A stretch of 64,000 bases of DNA from Thiohalomonas denitrificans (GCF_900102855.1 NZ_FMWD01000002.1:248001-312000); one strand, 5' to 3'; positions 34,212 to 43,448 are shown, counted from the stretch's first letter. Translations and numbers: made by a program. Notes: generated by a model not told the origin, from the sequence alone.

Positions 34212-35312
34212 TTGTCCTTTCGAAAAAAAATCGGGCTACTGCTACTGGCTGCGGCGATCGTCGGCCTGCTGCTCTTTGCCTTTCGACCCACGCCGGTGGT
34301 GGTCTCGGCGGCGGAGGTGATACGGGCACCGCTTCGAGTGACGCTGGAGTATGAGGGGCGCACCCGGGTGAAGGATCGCTTCGTCATCGGTGCGCCGGCG
34401 AATGGATATGCACCGCGCCTGATGCTCGAAGAGGGTGACGCCGTCAGCGCGGGTGAAGTGCTGCTGCGACTGCGACCGCAACCGCCCGTTCTGCTCGACC
34501 CGCGCAACCTGCAGCAGGCGCAGGCCGCGGTGGAGGAAGCCCGTTCTGCCCACGAATTCGCCCGCTCGGAGTTGGCACGCATCCGGAAGCTGTTTGAAAG
34601 GGGGGATGTCTCCGAGAGCCAGTTCAACGAGGCCGAAAGCATCGCCGCACAGGCCCGCGCCCGCCTTTCTGCCGCCCTGGCCGCGGCCAGCCGGCCCGAC
34701 AGCGATGCCACCGACGAAGTGCCGCTGATCGCCCCAGCCGACGGCAACGTGCTCGAAATCGCCCACAAAAGTGCCGGCGCAGTCGCCCCGGGTGAACCCA
34801 TCCTGACCATCGGCAACCCCGAACGGCTGGAGGCAGCCATCGACGTGCTCTCCTCCGATGCAGTCCGGTTGAGCCCGGGCATGCCGGTGCTGTTCGAACG
34901 CTGGGGCGGTGGTATCGATCTGGAGGGAGAGGTGCGCACCGTCGAGCCAGCAGCCTTTACCGAGGTCTCCGCCCTCGGAGTGGAGGAGCAGCGGGTGTGG
35001 GTGATTGCCGATATCACTTCGCCACGTAACCAGTGGCAGCAACTCGGCGACGGCTATCGAGTAGAGGCCCGTTTCATCCTCTGGCAGGGCGACGACGTAC
35101 TGCAGGCACCCGCCAGCGCGGTGTTTCGCCGCGGTGAAGCGTGGGCCGCCTTCGTCATGGCCGAAGGACGTGCCCAGCTCAGGCAGGTAGAAGTCGGCCG
35201 CCGGGGCGAGCTGGCGGTACAAATTCTCGATGGACTATCCGCCGGCGAACAGGTCATCACCCATCCCGACAGTGACATCGAAGACGGCACCCGGGTTGCG
35301 ATGCGCGAATAG
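34212..35312 (+). CDS. HlyD/MacA-like periplasmic adaptor
   Basis: A 366-residue adaptor with an N-terminal membrane anchor (KKIGLLLLAAAIVGLLLFAF), a biotin/lipoyl-like region (FVIGAPANGYAPRLMLEEGDAVSAGEVLLRL), a long helical hairpin (ELARIRKLFERGDVSESQFNEAE...) and a C-terminal beta domain ending GEQVITHPDSDIEDGTRVAM. The start is TTG at 34212 with AGGAAAAC upstream. Its position after the ABC permease suggests it couples that exporter to an outer-membrane channel, although a 510-base gap lies between them. Confidence 0.9.
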   Translation: MSFRKKIGLLLLAAAIVGLLLFAFRPTPVVVSAAEVIRAPLRVTLEYEGRTRVKDRFVIGAPANGYAPRLMLEEGDAVSAGEVLLRLRPQPPVLLDPRNLQQAQAAVEEARSAHEFARSELARIRKLFERGDVSESQFNEAESIAAQARARLSAALAAASRPDSDATDEVPLIAPADGNVLEIAHKSAGAVAPGEPILTIGNPERLEAAIDVLSSDAVRLSPGMPVLFERWGGGIDLEGEVRTVEPAAFTEVSALGVEEQRVWVIADITSPRNQWQQLGDGYRVEARFILWQGDDVLQAPASAVFRRGEAWAAFVMAEGRAQLRQVEVGRRGELAVQILDGLSAGEQVITHPDSDIEDGTRVAMRE

Positions 35313-35374
35313 AAGACAGCGTCGCTGCCGCCAACCGCCGAGGCGTTCACCTACCGATGACGAGGAGAGTCTTT

Positions 35375-36034
35375 ATGGATGCAGAATTTTGGCATGACCG
35401 CTGGGTGCGCGGCGAGATCGGTTTTCACCAGCCGGAGGTCAATACCCATTTGCAGACCTTCTGGGATCGTCTGGAGCTGGCGCCCGGAGCCCGGGTCCTG
35501 GTACCGCTGTGCGGCAAGAGTCTCGACATGCTCTGGCTGCTCTCGGAGGGCTACGAGGTGCTGGGGGTGGAGATCAGTCCGCTGGCCGTCCAGAATTTTT
35601 TCGCCGAGAACGATATCCCGGCAGAGGTTGTGCCGTCCGGCCCTTTCACCCGGTATCGAGCCGATGACCTGGAGATCCTTTGTGGTGATTTTTTTGACCT
35701 GACACCCGAGTGGTTGAAAGGGGTCGTCGGTGTCTATGACCGTGCCTCGCTGGTGGCGTTACCGCCCGCCATGCGCAAGCGTTACGCCGACCACCTCAAG
35801 GTACTCTTTCCCGGGAGGCTTGAGGCATTACTGGTAACGATGGAATACCCCGAGGGGGAAATGGACGGGCCGCCATTTTCCATCGGGGAGCAGGAAGTTC
35901 ACACCCTCTATGGCGATAGCTGTGACATCGAGCGGCTGACCGTCTTCGATCTCCTGGACGAAGCTCCACGTTTTCGTGAAAAAGGGCTGACGCGACTGCA
36001 GGAGACGGTGTTCCGCCTTTATTCCCGAAGGTGA
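35375..36034 (+). CDS. tpm: Thiopurine S-methyltransferase family protein
   Basis: A 219-residue SAM-dependent methyltransferase. MDAEFWHDRWVRGEIGFHQ, RVLVPLCGKSLDMLWLLSEG (SAM motif I), VLGVEISPLAVQNFF and GVYDRASLVALPPAMRKRYA are typical of bacterial TPMT, linked to tellurite and selenium methylation in some species. ATG 35375 is preferred over 35357 because GAGGAGAG lies between the two starts. It is downstream of the adaptor, same strand. Confidence 0.94.
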   Translation: MDAEFWHDRWVRGEIGFHQPEVNTHLQTFWDRLELAPGARVLVPLCGKSLDMLWLLSEGYEVLGVEISPLAVQNFFAENDIPAEVVPSGPFTRYRADDLEILCGDFFDLTPEWLKGVVGVYDRASLVALPPAMRKRYADHLKVLFPGRLEALLVTMEYPEGEMDGPPFSIGEQEVHTLYGDSCDIERLTVFDLLDEAPRFREKGLTRLQETVFRLYSRR

Positions 36035-36078
36035 CTTACCAGCCAAACACGGTACAGCACAGGGAAGTGCCGCCAGCT

Positions 36079-36498
36079 TCAGTGGCTTCGCGTTTCGCGG
36101 CGCTGCACCACCCCGTACGCAAATTTCGCCATGGCGCCGGCCAGGTATTCCGGCTCTAGCCTTGCCGTTTCGGGACGACCGCTCCAGTCGGGGTCGACAT
36201 GACGATCAAACTCCGGCATCTCGTCGGCGCGATAGTGAAGGCGCGCTTCATGCGACTCCATGGGTGCGGCCAATATACTCTCGACCGCCCCGATACTGAT
36301 GCCGAGAAATTCGGCAATGGCTTTGTTGGACTGCCCGAGTTCCTCCCGGAGAATCAGGGCATAAACCGATTCCACCAGGGCCGGCAGAATGCCCTGGTCA
36401 TGGTGCCGGACCGTTTCCCCCGGGCCACCCAACTCCTCGATGGCGGTAGTCACCACGTCCATCACCTTGGCGTCCACTCGTTCGGCAGTCATTTCCAT
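36079..36498 (-). CDS. Protein of unknown function
   Basis: A 139-residue soluble protein that I do not recognise. It has an EELGQSNKAIAEFLGISIGAVES segment that resembles a helix-turn-helix of the sigma-70 region 4 or LuxR kind (NKAIAEFLGIS..AVES), suggesting a DNA-binding or regulatory fold. The rest shows no known motif. AGGAG lies about 9 bases before the ATG. It sits just downstream of a small gap after tpm, on the opposite strand, and before the antiporter gene, so convergence with tpm is the only context. Confidence 0.66.
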   Translation of the reverse strand: MEMTAERVDAKVMDVVTTAIEELGGPGETVRHHDQGILPALVESVYALILREELGQSNKAIAEFLGISIGAVESILAAPMESHEARLHYRADEMPEFDRHVDPDWSGRPETARLEPEYLAGAMAKFAYGVVQRRETRSH

Positions 36499-36545
36499 GG
36501 TTCATCTCCTGGGGCCCGTTCCTGCCAAAAAGTATAGCGGCGGTC

Positions 36546-37589
36546 TCAGCCAACGATGCCCAATGTCAGCATTCCCGCCACATAGATCAACAATACCAGT
36601 ACGCTTTCAAAGCCGATATTGGCAAAGCCGGTCTGCTCCCTGCGCAGCAGGCCCAGCAACAGTATGCCGGTGAGCAGTATTGTCAGGGCAATGGTGAACA
36701 GCTGGTCGCCGGTGATGGCGTGGTAGATGGAGCCCCCCCGGTAGGCGAAATCGGAAAAGGCGGTAAACAGGACGTCGAAGCTGTTGCCACCGATAATAAC
36801 GCCGACCGCCATGGTCAATGCGCCCTGGCGAACCGCGGCCAGTGCAGTGACCAGTTCCGGCAGCGAGGTCGCCACGGCGGTAAACAGACCGCCGACGATC
36901 CCCTCCGAGAGACCGGTGCGATCGGCGATCGCCATACCGGTAAGGGCGACCGCGTATCCGGCGGCGGCCAGTATGGCCGCCAGCGCGATAAACACCAGCC
37001 ACAGCAGTGGTAGCGAGACGTGCTCCTCGGCTCGTGTGGTGGGCTCATCCTCCCGTGTCTCATGGGTGTGCATCGGCCGCCAGAGAGGCGCCGCACGGGC
37101 CCTGGCAATGAGCCTGGTCCCGGCCAGATAGGCCGCCAGCAGCACCAGGGACAAGGGATGGATTCCGAGGAAGTGTACCGGTGGCCCCGCCATGGCAAGG
37201 ATCGGAATCGAAAGCAGCGTAATGAGCAGCGCCCCCTGAACCAGGTTTTCGATAGAGGCAGCGGCGTGCTCCAGATTGGCGCGCCGATAGGTAAAGTCGG
37301 CAATCGCCAAAAATGTGGTTTGTGCGGCGATACCCCCGATGGCATTGCTGATTGCCAGCGCCGGATAGCCGCTGTGGGCCGCCACCACGGAGGTCACGAT
37401 GCCGGACAGCGATGTGCTCCCACCCAGAAGCACGGCGCCGAAAATCGCCTCCCCCATCCCGGTCAGATCCGCCAGGGCATCGGCAATTCGGGCCAGCCGA
37501 ATCCCGGCAAGGGTAATCACCACCGTGGCGACAGCGAAAAGGACGATGACGATCGCTATCGGCATCCGGGCGAGTGAGAACGCATCCAT
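36546..37589 (-). CDS. CaCA-family Na+/Ca2+ antiporter-like protein
   Basis: A 347-residue inner-membrane protein with about 10-11 hydrophobic segments in two inverted halves. The alpha-repeat motifs are [23 protein letters not shown] and [22 protein letters not shown], the second with the classic TSLPEL exchange-site motif, while the first lacks the usual Glu of SxPE. It resembles YrbG-type sodium/calcium exchangers. ATG 37589 (MDAFSLARM) is the first codon with membrane-protein character; the open frame runs another 126 residues upstream through a 387-bp palindromic element, which is not a coding extension. Confidence 0.86.
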   Translation of the reverse strand: MDAFSLARMPIAIVIVLFAVATVVITLAGIRLARIADALADLTGMGEAIFGAVLLGGSTSLSGIVTSVVAAHSGYPALAISNAIGGIAAQTTFLAIADFTYRRANLEHAAASIENLVQGALLITLLSIPILAMAGPPVHFLGIHPLSLVLLAAYLAGTRLIARARAAPLWRPMHTHETREDEPTTRAEEHVSLPLLWLVFIALAAILAAAGYAVALTGMAIADRTGLSEGIVGGLFTAVATSLPELVTALAAVRQGALTMAVGVIIGGNSFDVLFTAFSDFAYRGGSIYHAITGDQLFTIALTILLTGILLLGLLRREQTGFANIGFESVLVLLIYVAGMLTLGIVG

Positions 37590-38097
37590 AGGTCTAGTGT
37601 ACTGTTGCATGCTTGGCGGTGCTTTCAGCGAGCCGCTGGCCGGCCAGATGCTAGGCGCGCTTGCGCAGGAATGGCGGGCCCTTTGAAGTGCAGGGACGCA
37701 CAAATGCCGCGGGCGCATGGATGCGCAGGAGCGGCCCAAGAAACGCAACGCCGCAGATGACCGGCCAGCGGCTCGCCCGAAGGGAGCCCCCCAAAAACGC
37801 CATGACGGCGTTGCGGACTCCATCCCTGGAGTCCACCCTTCGGGCCAGCCTGCGGCTGTCCGAATCCGCTCCCGGCGGATTCGTGCAGCGCTTGACAAGG
37901 GAATAACCATTGCCTGCGCGCTACGCCTTGTCCTGACGTTTTTGGGGGGCTCTGAAAGTATCGCCAAGCATGCAACAGTACACGAACGTAGAAGAGAAGA
38001 GGCAAGTAAGCCGCTATCCTCAGGCGCGGAATACGGGTGAAGGCTGGCAGGCTATGGTTTTTCCCAAGGGATTCCATACGGAACCAGGGAGGGTGAC
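37590..38097. other. Divergent gap carrying the 387-bp element
   Basis: This 508-base gap lies between the antiporter (minus strand) and the M20 hydrolase (plus strand). Nearly all of the first 394 bases is a palindromic element with 32-bp terminal inverted repeats. The last 114 bases contain GGAGGG before ATG 38098. No promoter was called with confidence. Confidence 0.6.
37597..37983. mobile_element. MITE-like 387-bp element with 32-bp terminal inverted repeats
   Basis: The left end (37597-37628, starting GTGTACTGTTGCATGCTTGG) and the right end (37952-37983) are reverse complements with about two mismatches. Inner pairs also match: AGCGAGCCGCTGGCCGG near 37627 with CCGGCCAGCGGCTCG near 37763, and AGCCCCCCAAAAACG near 37788 with CGTTTTTGGGGGGCT near 37937. 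Small perfect stems such as CGAATCCGCTCCCGGCGGATTCG (37859-37881) and GGACTCCATCCCTGGAGTCC (37817-37836) lie inside. No transposase is encoded. No clear target duplication was found. Its left end is seven bases before the antiporter ATG. Confidence 0.75.
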
Positions 38098-39273
38098 ATG
38101 GACCGCTGGCAGGCTGTAGAAGCCATTTTTCCCCACGTAATGGAACTCCGGCGCAGCTTCCACCGTCACCCGGAGCTCGCCTTCGAAGAGGTCGAGACCG
38201 CGCGCATGGTCATGGCGGAACTTCGACGCCTGGGTGTGCCCTATGAATACACCGGCCCCGGCGGTGGTGTCGTCGGGCATATCGTGGGTGACGATGAGGG
38301 ACCGGTGGTCGCCTTGCGTGCGGAAATGGATGCACTTCCCGCCGAAGAGAAGACCGATCTCCCCTTCGCCTCCGAGAACCGGGGACGCATGCACGCCTGC
38401 GGGCACGATGCCCACATGGCCATGCTCCTGGGAGCGGCGGCCCTGTTGAAGACCGACCCGCCCCCCGGCGAAGTGCGGGTCGTGTTTCAACCCGCCGAGG
38501 AGCAGGGTGGCGGTGCCCGGGTGATTCTGGACTCCGGAGCGCTGGCTGGTGTGCAGGCCATCTTTGGAGGCCATGTCACCCACCATCACGCCACGGGCGA
38601 GATTATGGTCAAGGATGGCATCGTCACCGCACAGTCGGATATTTTCCACGTACGCATCACCGGTAGTGGCGGTCACGGCGCCCGACCCCACGAGGCCACC
38701 GACGCGGTGGTGATTCTCGGCATGTTGATCACCGCACTCCAGACCCTTGTCTCCCGCAGCGCCAACCCCCTCCACCCCACGGTAGTCACGGTGGGGCGTG
38801 CAGCGGCCGGCAGTGCCGCCAATGTAATTGCCGAGGACGGGGAAATGGAAGGCACCATTCGCACCACCGATCGGGAGGTTCGGAGCCATGTCCTGGAGGG
38901 GCTTCGACGCATGGCCGGGGCGATGGCGGAGTTGCACGGTGCCCGTATCGATCTCGACCTGGAAGAGGGCTACCCGCCGCTGGTCAATACACCCCGGGAG
39001 ACCTCCATTGCACGCCGTGCGGCACTCACCGTCGTCGGCCAACAGGCGACCTTCGAGGATGAACACCCGACGTTGGGAGCCGAGGACTTTTCCTACTACC
39101 TGGAGCAGGTACCAGGGGCCTACGTGCGCTTCGGTGCCCTGAGAAAAGGAGATACCCCCAAGGCCCTGCACAGCCCCGAATTCAGTGTCGATGAAGAGGT
39201 GCTGAAGTACGGCGCCCTGTGGTTCGAGGAAGTCGCGCGGGAAACCATGCGTGATTTGCGGGGGAAGGCCTGA
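38098..39273 (+). CDS. M20 family amidohydrolase
   Basis: A 391-residue metal-dependent hydrolase. Visible motifs are RRSFHRHPELAFEEVET, VALRAEMDALP, the metal-binding HACGHDAHMAML, FQPAEEQGGGARVILDSGAL, a dimerisation domain (GSGGHGARPHEATDA) and DEHPTLGAEDFSYYLEQVPGAYVRFG. This is the IAA-amino-acid hydrolase / N-acyl-amino-acid amidohydrolase (HipO-like) subfamily. It begins at ATG 38098 with GGAGGG upstream. Its stop overlaps the next gene by one base. The substrate is unknown. Confidence 0.93.
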   Translation: MDRWQAVEAIFPHVMELRRSFHRHPELAFEEVETARMVMAELRRLGVPYEYTGPGGGVVGHIVGDDEGPVVALRAEMDALPAEEKTDLPFASENRGRMHACGHDAHMAMLLGAAALLKTDPPPGEVRVVFQPAEEQGGGARVILDSGALAGVQAIFGGHVTHHHATGEIMVKDGIVTAQSDIFHVRITGSGGHGARPHEATDAVVILGMLITALQTLVSRSANPLHPTVVTVGRAAAGSAANVIAEDGEMEGTIRTTDREVRSHVLEGLRRMAGAMAELHGARIDLDLEEGYPPLVNTPRETSIARRAALTVVGQQATFEDEHPTLGAEDFSYYLEQVPGAYVRFGALRKGDTPKALHSPEFSVDEEVLKYGALWFEEVARETMRDLRGKA

Positions 39274-40388
39274 TGCGCTTCAACGGGTCGACCGCGGATA
39301 CCATCGGTGTCGAGTACGAACTTCAGCTCCTCGACGGAGACAGCCTCGATATGGCCGATGCCATTCTCCCCCTGCTCGAGCGCATGTCCGAGGGTCATGC
39401 GCATATCGAGCCGGAATACATCCAGAGCACCGTGGAGGTGGTATCCCGGGCCATGGAGGACTGCCATGCCCTGGAATCACACCTCAGGGAACGGGTGGCC
39501 TTTATCCGCAACAAGTGCCATGAACTCGGACTGGAGCTGTGCGGCGGGGGCACGCATCCGTTCCGCACGCGCCTGGGCAAGGTCACCCCGAAGCCGCGCT
39601 ACTACGATGTGGAGGCGGAAACCGGCTATGCAGGGGCGATACAGATGGTGTGCGCCACTCACGTGCACATCGGTGTACCCTCCGGGGATGAAGCGATCTG
39701 GCTGATGCGCCGGCTCAGACCGTATCTGCCGGTACTGCTGGGGCTTTCGGCCGCATCGCCGTTTTACATGGGCGTGGACTCGGGGTTCGCCGCCTACCGG
39801 CCCCGGATTCTGTTGGCGGCCCACAGCTACGGCACACCACCGCCGCTGCGCAGTTGGCCGGAATTCGAGGCCATCTGGCGCGCGGCACGGCGGGCAAACG
39901 TCTACCGCACCTTCAAGGACATGCACTGGGATATCCGGCCAAAACCGGAGTTCGGCACCGTGGAGGTGCGCATTATGGACGGCCAGCGCACGGTGCACGC
40001 GACGGTCGCGCTGGCTGCCCTGGTTCACAGCCTTTCCCGCCACCTGCAGCACCGGCAACGCGGACATGAATGCTTGCCGGAGCTGCCCTATTGGGCTGAA
40101 GTGGAAAATGCCTACCGCGCCGCTCACCTGGGTCTCGATGCCCATCTCATCATCAATGAGCATGGCGATACCCGTCCCCTGCCCGATATCGCCACGGAGA
40201 TGCTGAAGACCATCGAGCCCGCGGCTCGGGCGTTCGGTGAAACCGCCTGGCTGGAGAGTGTTACCAAAATGGTGAACGGCGGCGCGAGTTATCTGCGCCA
40301 GCGAGCGGTATTCGCCCGTGCCGGCTCGCTGAGGGAGGTGGTCGCGGATGCCGTGGCGGAGTTGGCCGAGGATCTGACCCGCCACTGA
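39273..40388 (+). CDS. YbdK-like carboxylate-amine ligase (GCS2 family)
   Basis: A 371-residue glutamate-cysteine ligase 2 family enzyme. FNGSTADTIGVEYELQLLD, HAHIEPEYIQSTVEVVS, GGGTHPFRTRLG and GVPSGDEAIWLMRRLRPYLPVLLGLSAASPFYMGVDSGFAAYR, TVEVRIMDGQRT fit the family; YbdK-type enzymes ligate an amino acid to a carboxylate with ATP, but the physiological reaction of most is unknown. The ATG overlaps the hydrolase stop (TGATG), so ligase and amidohydrolase are co-translated, an arrangement that suggests formation and removal of the same amide. Confidence 0.92.
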   Translation: MRFNGSTADTIGVEYELQLLDGDSLDMADAILPLLERMSEGHAHIEPEYIQSTVEVVSRAMEDCHALESHLRERVAFIRNKCHELGLELCGGGTHPFRTRLGKVTPKPRYYDVEAETGYAGAIQMVCATHVHIGVPSGDEAIWLMRRLRPYLPVLLGLSAASPFYMGVDSGFAAYRPRILLAAHSYGTPPPLRSWPEFEAIWRAARRANVYRTFKDMHWDIRPKPEFGTVEVRIMDGQRTVHATVALAALVHSLSRHLQHRQRGHECLPELPYWAEVENAYRAAHLGLDAHLIINEHGDTRPLPDIATEMLKTIEPAARAFGETAWLESVTKMVNGGASYLRQRAVFARAGSLREVVADAVAELAEDLTRH

Positions 40389-40404
40389 AGCCGGAGATCG
40401 CAGA

Positions 40405-40596
40405 TTAGCCGATGCGCTCGTCCTCGGTCGCCTTGTCCCGCATATACAGTGCCAGCTCCGCTATCGCCTCCTCGCGGGTTGGAAATGGTCCCCGATCGCC
40501 CTCCCGGGTTGAAAAGTACCAGTCGGCACCGATGCTGAACATGCGGCCGGAGCGAAACGGCGCCGGACCCGATTCGCCTTCGCGATTCTCGTTCAT
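40405..40596 (-). CDS. DUF6316-like small protein
   Basis: A 63-residue acidic protein whose middle reads RMFSIGADWYFSTREGDRGPFPTREEAIAEL. The combination of an aromatic WYF(S/A)TREG stretch, a GPF turn and a following helix resembles the small DUF6316 family of gammaproteobacteria. No ribosome-binding site is strong. It is convergent with the YbdK-like gene, which ends 16 bases before its stop codon. Function is unknown. Confidence 0.68.
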   Translation of the reverse strand: MNENREGESGPAPFRSGRMFSIGADWYFSTREGDRGPFPTREEAIAELALYMRDKATEDERIG

Positions 40597-40729
40597 TGCA
40601 ACACTCCGTGTTTAAAGCTCAGATCCTAACCGGAAATCCCATGGCTTGTCGCCTCCGATCTTACGAGCCCCGGAGCGACCGCATTTCTGGAAGGGAGCCT
40701 TTCGGTCCACTTGGCGGGTGCTCTGCCCT

Positions 40730-41425
40730 TTACCGCCCTTTCTGCCAAAACAGGGGGACATTTCGCCCCTTGAAGAGCGGGATCAGCAGCATCCCGGCAA
40801 TGAACCCCCCCAAGTGGGCAAACCACGCCACGCCGGGCTCATCGGGGTTGGCGCCCAGTGAGTTGATGAACTGGAGCAGGAACCAGAGCCCCAGTACCGC
40901 AACCGCAGGCAGATAAACGAAATAGGGGAAGATGAAGATCGGAATCACTACCAGCACCCGGGCGGTCGGGTGCAGCAGGAGATAGGCGCCAAGGATGCCG
41001 GCGACCGCACCACTCGCTCCGATCATTGGCAGCGCCATACCGGGATTGATCAGACCCTGGGCCATCGAAGCCGCCAGACCGCAAACAAGGTAGAAAACGA
41101 TAAAACGCCCGTGACCCATGGCATCCTCGACATTGTTGCCGAAAATCCACAGGTAAAGCATATTCCCCACCAGATGCAGTAGTCCGCCATGGACAAACAG
41201 GGACGTGAACAGCGTCATCTCGGCGGGAACCAGGTGCAGCTCAGGAGGCAGTTCCCGGTCACCAAACAGCGTTGCCGGGATGAATCCCAAACTGTACACA
41301 AATGCCTGCCGCCCGTTCTCCGAGAGCGAGAAGTGCCACGCAAAGACGACTACGCAGGCGATAATGATGGCAACAGTAACCACCGCCGGGCGGCGGGTCG
41401 GATTGTCGTCACGAAGCGGGATCAT
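40730..41425 (-). CDS. Rhomboid family intramembrane serine protease
   Basis: A 231-residue polytopic membrane protein. The catalytic Ser is in GASGAVAGILGAYL (Ser138) and the catalytic His in WFAHLGGFIAG (His204). The conserved FTSLFVHGGLLHLVGNMLYLWIFGNNVED and a charged MIPLRDDNPTR start match the GlpG-type rhomboids that cleave transmembrane substrates. No substrate can be deduced. It is monocistronic. Confidence 0.95.
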   Translation of the reverse strand: MIPLRDDNPTRRPAVVTVAIIIACVVVFAWHFSLSENGRQAFVYSLGFIPATLFGDRELPPELHLVPAEMTLFTSLFVHGGLLHLVGNMLYLWIFGNNVEDAMGHGRFIVFYLVCGLAASMAQGLINPGMALPMIGASGAVAGILGAYLLLHPTARVLVVIPIFIFPYFVYLPAVAVLGLWFLLQFINSLGANPDEPGVAWFAHLGGFIAGMLLIPLFKGRNVPLFWQKGR

Positions 41426-41467
41426 GGAGTAGGCCGCCGTTGCTTTCTTCCAGTGTAGTGTGGAAGC

Positions 41468-42253
41468 TCACCCCCGAACCACCGGGACCCGAAAACGGGC
41501 AACGAACCCCTCGACGACCTCCAGCAACTCGGCGTCGAGTCGCGACAGCGCGGCAACGCGAATATCTGCAGGGACACCACCGTAATACGCCTCGGCGACG
41601 GCTCCGGCCATGCAGGCCTGTGTGTCAGCGTCACCGCCCAGGGAGACCGCACCGCGCACCGCCGACTCGAAGTCGTCCGCTTCCAGAAACACAATCATCG
41701 CTTCGGGGACCGAGCCGGGACAGGTGGCGTCGAACCGGTAGTCAGGCCGGATATCCGCCAGCGATCGCTTCAGATCATAACCGAAGACCTTTTCAAGATG
41801 GCGGCGAATGACGGACTTGTTTTCCCCCTGCCGAGCCAGGAAAACCGCCACCGCAATCGCCTGAGCACCCTTGATACCTTCCGGATGATTGTGGCTGACT
41901 GCGGCACTGCGCCGCGCCTCCCGATAGACGCTCTCCAGCTCGGAACAGGCCCAGCCTACGGGCGCCACTCGCATCGCCGAACCATTACCAAGGCTATCGT
42001 AGGCTGGTGCACCGGGGGTGGCGGCCCATTGTCGAAAACCCCGACCATAGCCGGCGTCGGGGTATTTCCGGAACCAGCGCCGATAGGCCTCGGCGTAATC
42101 TCCCTCGTACATCAGTACTTCCGCGGTCGCCACCGACAGCACGCTGTCATCGGTAAAACGTGCCCCCGGGGAGAACAGCGGAAAGTCGCCGGATTTAATG
42201 GGGGACGCCTCGAACACGGAACCGATGATATCACCGGCAATGGCACCTATCAT
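41468..42253 (-). CDS. ADP-ribosylglycohydrolase family protein
   Basis: A 261-residue protein of the DraG-like family. It begins MIGAIAGDIIGSVFEASP and has FTDDSVLSVATAEVL (metal-binding TDD), NGSAMRVAPVGW, SHNHPEGIKGAQAIAVAV and GGDADTQACMAGAVAEAY (D-A-D-T motif). Members remove ADP-ribose from proteins or nucleic acids. The start at 42253 gives the family N-terminus, and the frame is open upstream to 42370. It is divergent from the lipoprotein gene with about 30 bases between starts. Confidence 0.93.
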   Translation of the reverse strand: MIGAIAGDIIGSVFEASPIKSGDFPLFSPGARFTDDSVLSVATAEVLMYEGDYAEAYRRWFRKYPDAGYGRGFRQWAATPGAPAYDSLGNGSAMRVAPVGWACSELESVYREARRSAAVSHNHPEGIKGAQAIAVAVFLARQGENKSVIRRHLEKVFGYDLKRSLADIRPDYRFDATCPGSVPEAMIVFLEADDFESAVRGAVSLGGDADTQACMAGAVAEAYYGGVPADIRVAALSRLDAELLEVVEGFVARFRVPVVRG

Positions 42254-42283
42254 TTCGTTACCCCATGTCTTTGGAGGTGATCC

Positions 42284-42856
42284 ATGGTCCTGCGCTTCCT
42301 CTCTGTCTCTCTGCTGGTCGTAATCACGACAGCTTGTGCACAGCTGTTTCCCGCGCCTTCGCCGGATCAACCCTTTTATGCTCCGCCGAAGGGTTCGCGT
42401 CTCGAACTACTGCAACCGATCCCGATTCCCGGCAATGAGGTCAGTGTCTGGATTCAGCAGGGTCGAGTCATTGACTACCAGAATGCCGACCGCTATCAGG
42501 CCTTTTGCAAATTCGAGATGTGGAGCAAGCTCGACCGCCCCCGCACCGTTCAACCCGATACGTTCACCGTCGAACGAGTGCGGCGCATGGACTGGGCTGT
42601 GCGTCGCGACGAACCGCTGCGACTCGCCGGCGTTGGCGTGGGTGGCGTCGGCGATGACGTGGGCGGCCCGGCTTTCTTCATCATGTCCACCGAAATGTTC
42701 CTGGATTCGCCGCGTCAGCCGGATGTCCACCGTCTCACCTGTCAGCATTGGGAAGATGCGCGATTGCCCAGGCATTTGACCATCAACGAGATGCGTCGGA
42801 CCTTGCAGGGTATTTTCGATCTGGAACTGCCCGAGGAACCTCGCCAGCGAGATTAG
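42284..42856 (+). CDS. Putative lipoprotein of unknown function
   Basis: A 190-residue exported protein. The N-terminus MVLRFLSVSLLVVITTACAQ is a lipoprotein signal with TAC at Cys18 as the lipid-acceptor residue (the Leu/Thr position is relaxed). The mature part has VSVWIQQGRVIDYQNADRYQAFCKFEMWSK and ends in a charged helix. No family is recognised. A strong ribosome-binding site, GGAGGTGATCC, precedes the ATG. The next gene overlaps its last four bases on the opposite strand. Confidence 0.78.
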   Translation: MVLRFLSVSLLVVITTACAQLFPAPSPDQPFYAPPKGSRLELLQPIPIPGNEVSVWIQQGRVIDYQNADRYQAFCKFEMWSKLDRPRTVQPDTFTVERVRRMDWAVRRDEPLRLAGVGVGGVGDDVGGPAFFIMSTEMFLDSPRQPDVHRLTCQHWEDARLPRHLTINEMRRTLQGIFDLELPEEPRQRD

Positions 42857-43230
42857 TGTAACCGACCGTCGGGTGGGCGGCTCCCGGCGGTATTGCCTGC
42901 CTCCGGCTCCTCCTCTTCGGAAGGGACGGACTCGGCCACGACGCCGAGCACGGCACGGGCGTGCTCCCGAGCCTGCTCCAGTGAGACCCCTTCCCGCTCG
43001 CTCACCCGCTGAAAGAAGACTTCAGGGTCCAGCCTTTCCCGCTCCAGCAGCGGAGCCTCCAGTAGATGGGCCAGTTCCGGCGGCAAGAGAGACGCCAGAT
43101 AACTGGCCTCCTGACCCGTGAGTTGCTCTGCAAGGGTACTGATGGTGGCGCGTCCGGCATGCAGCGCAGCCGAGGCATCCCCGAGCCCGGCCCGCTCCTG
43201 AATCCGGGTGAGGAATTCTTCGGTATCCAT
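42853..43230 (-). CDS. DUF2267-like protein
   Basis: A 125-residue acidic helical protein. The segment MDTEEFLTRIQERAGLGDASAALHAGRATISTLAEQLTGQEASYLASLLPPEL fits the DUF2267 pattern (a helical repeat with FL..V...A.. and L..RL...EA..L...LP). The C-terminal half (PEVFFQRVSEREGVSLEQAREHARAVLGVVAE) looks like the second repeat. Its biochemical role is not established. It overlaps the upstream lipoprotein gene by four bases at the 3' end. Confidence 0.78.
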   Translation of the reverse strand: MDTEEFLTRIQERAGLGDASAALHAGRATISTLAEQLTGQEASYLASLLPPELAHLLEAPLLERERLDPEVFFQRVSEREGVSLEQAREHARAVLGVVAESVPSEEEEPEAGNTAGSRPPDGRLH

Positions 43231-43448
43231 CGGCGGTGCTCCCCTGGTGCTGTTTCCTGTCGTGGCTCGAATTCACCCGACGTCGGTGACCGAACCGATC
43301 CGCTGTGGAGCGGAACTCCACAATGACGAATGGCCTGTGAGCAAAGAATAGCGGTTTATTTACGAACCCGGCACGGTATGCCGACCCGCCAGCCGCGATC
43401 TAAGCTCAGGGTAAGACTCAACGCCAGCCCCCGGGGAGGGATGCCGCG

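Noticed and set aside
37661-37906. An 81-residue open frame inside the 387-bp element
   Set aside because: It has no ribosome-binding site or family, and coding potential there is explained by the structured repeat.
37590-37967. N-terminal extension of the antiporter by 126 residues
   Set aside because: The extra residues are translated from the palindromic element and show no membrane-protein or conserved character; MDAFSLARM at 37589 is a sensible start.
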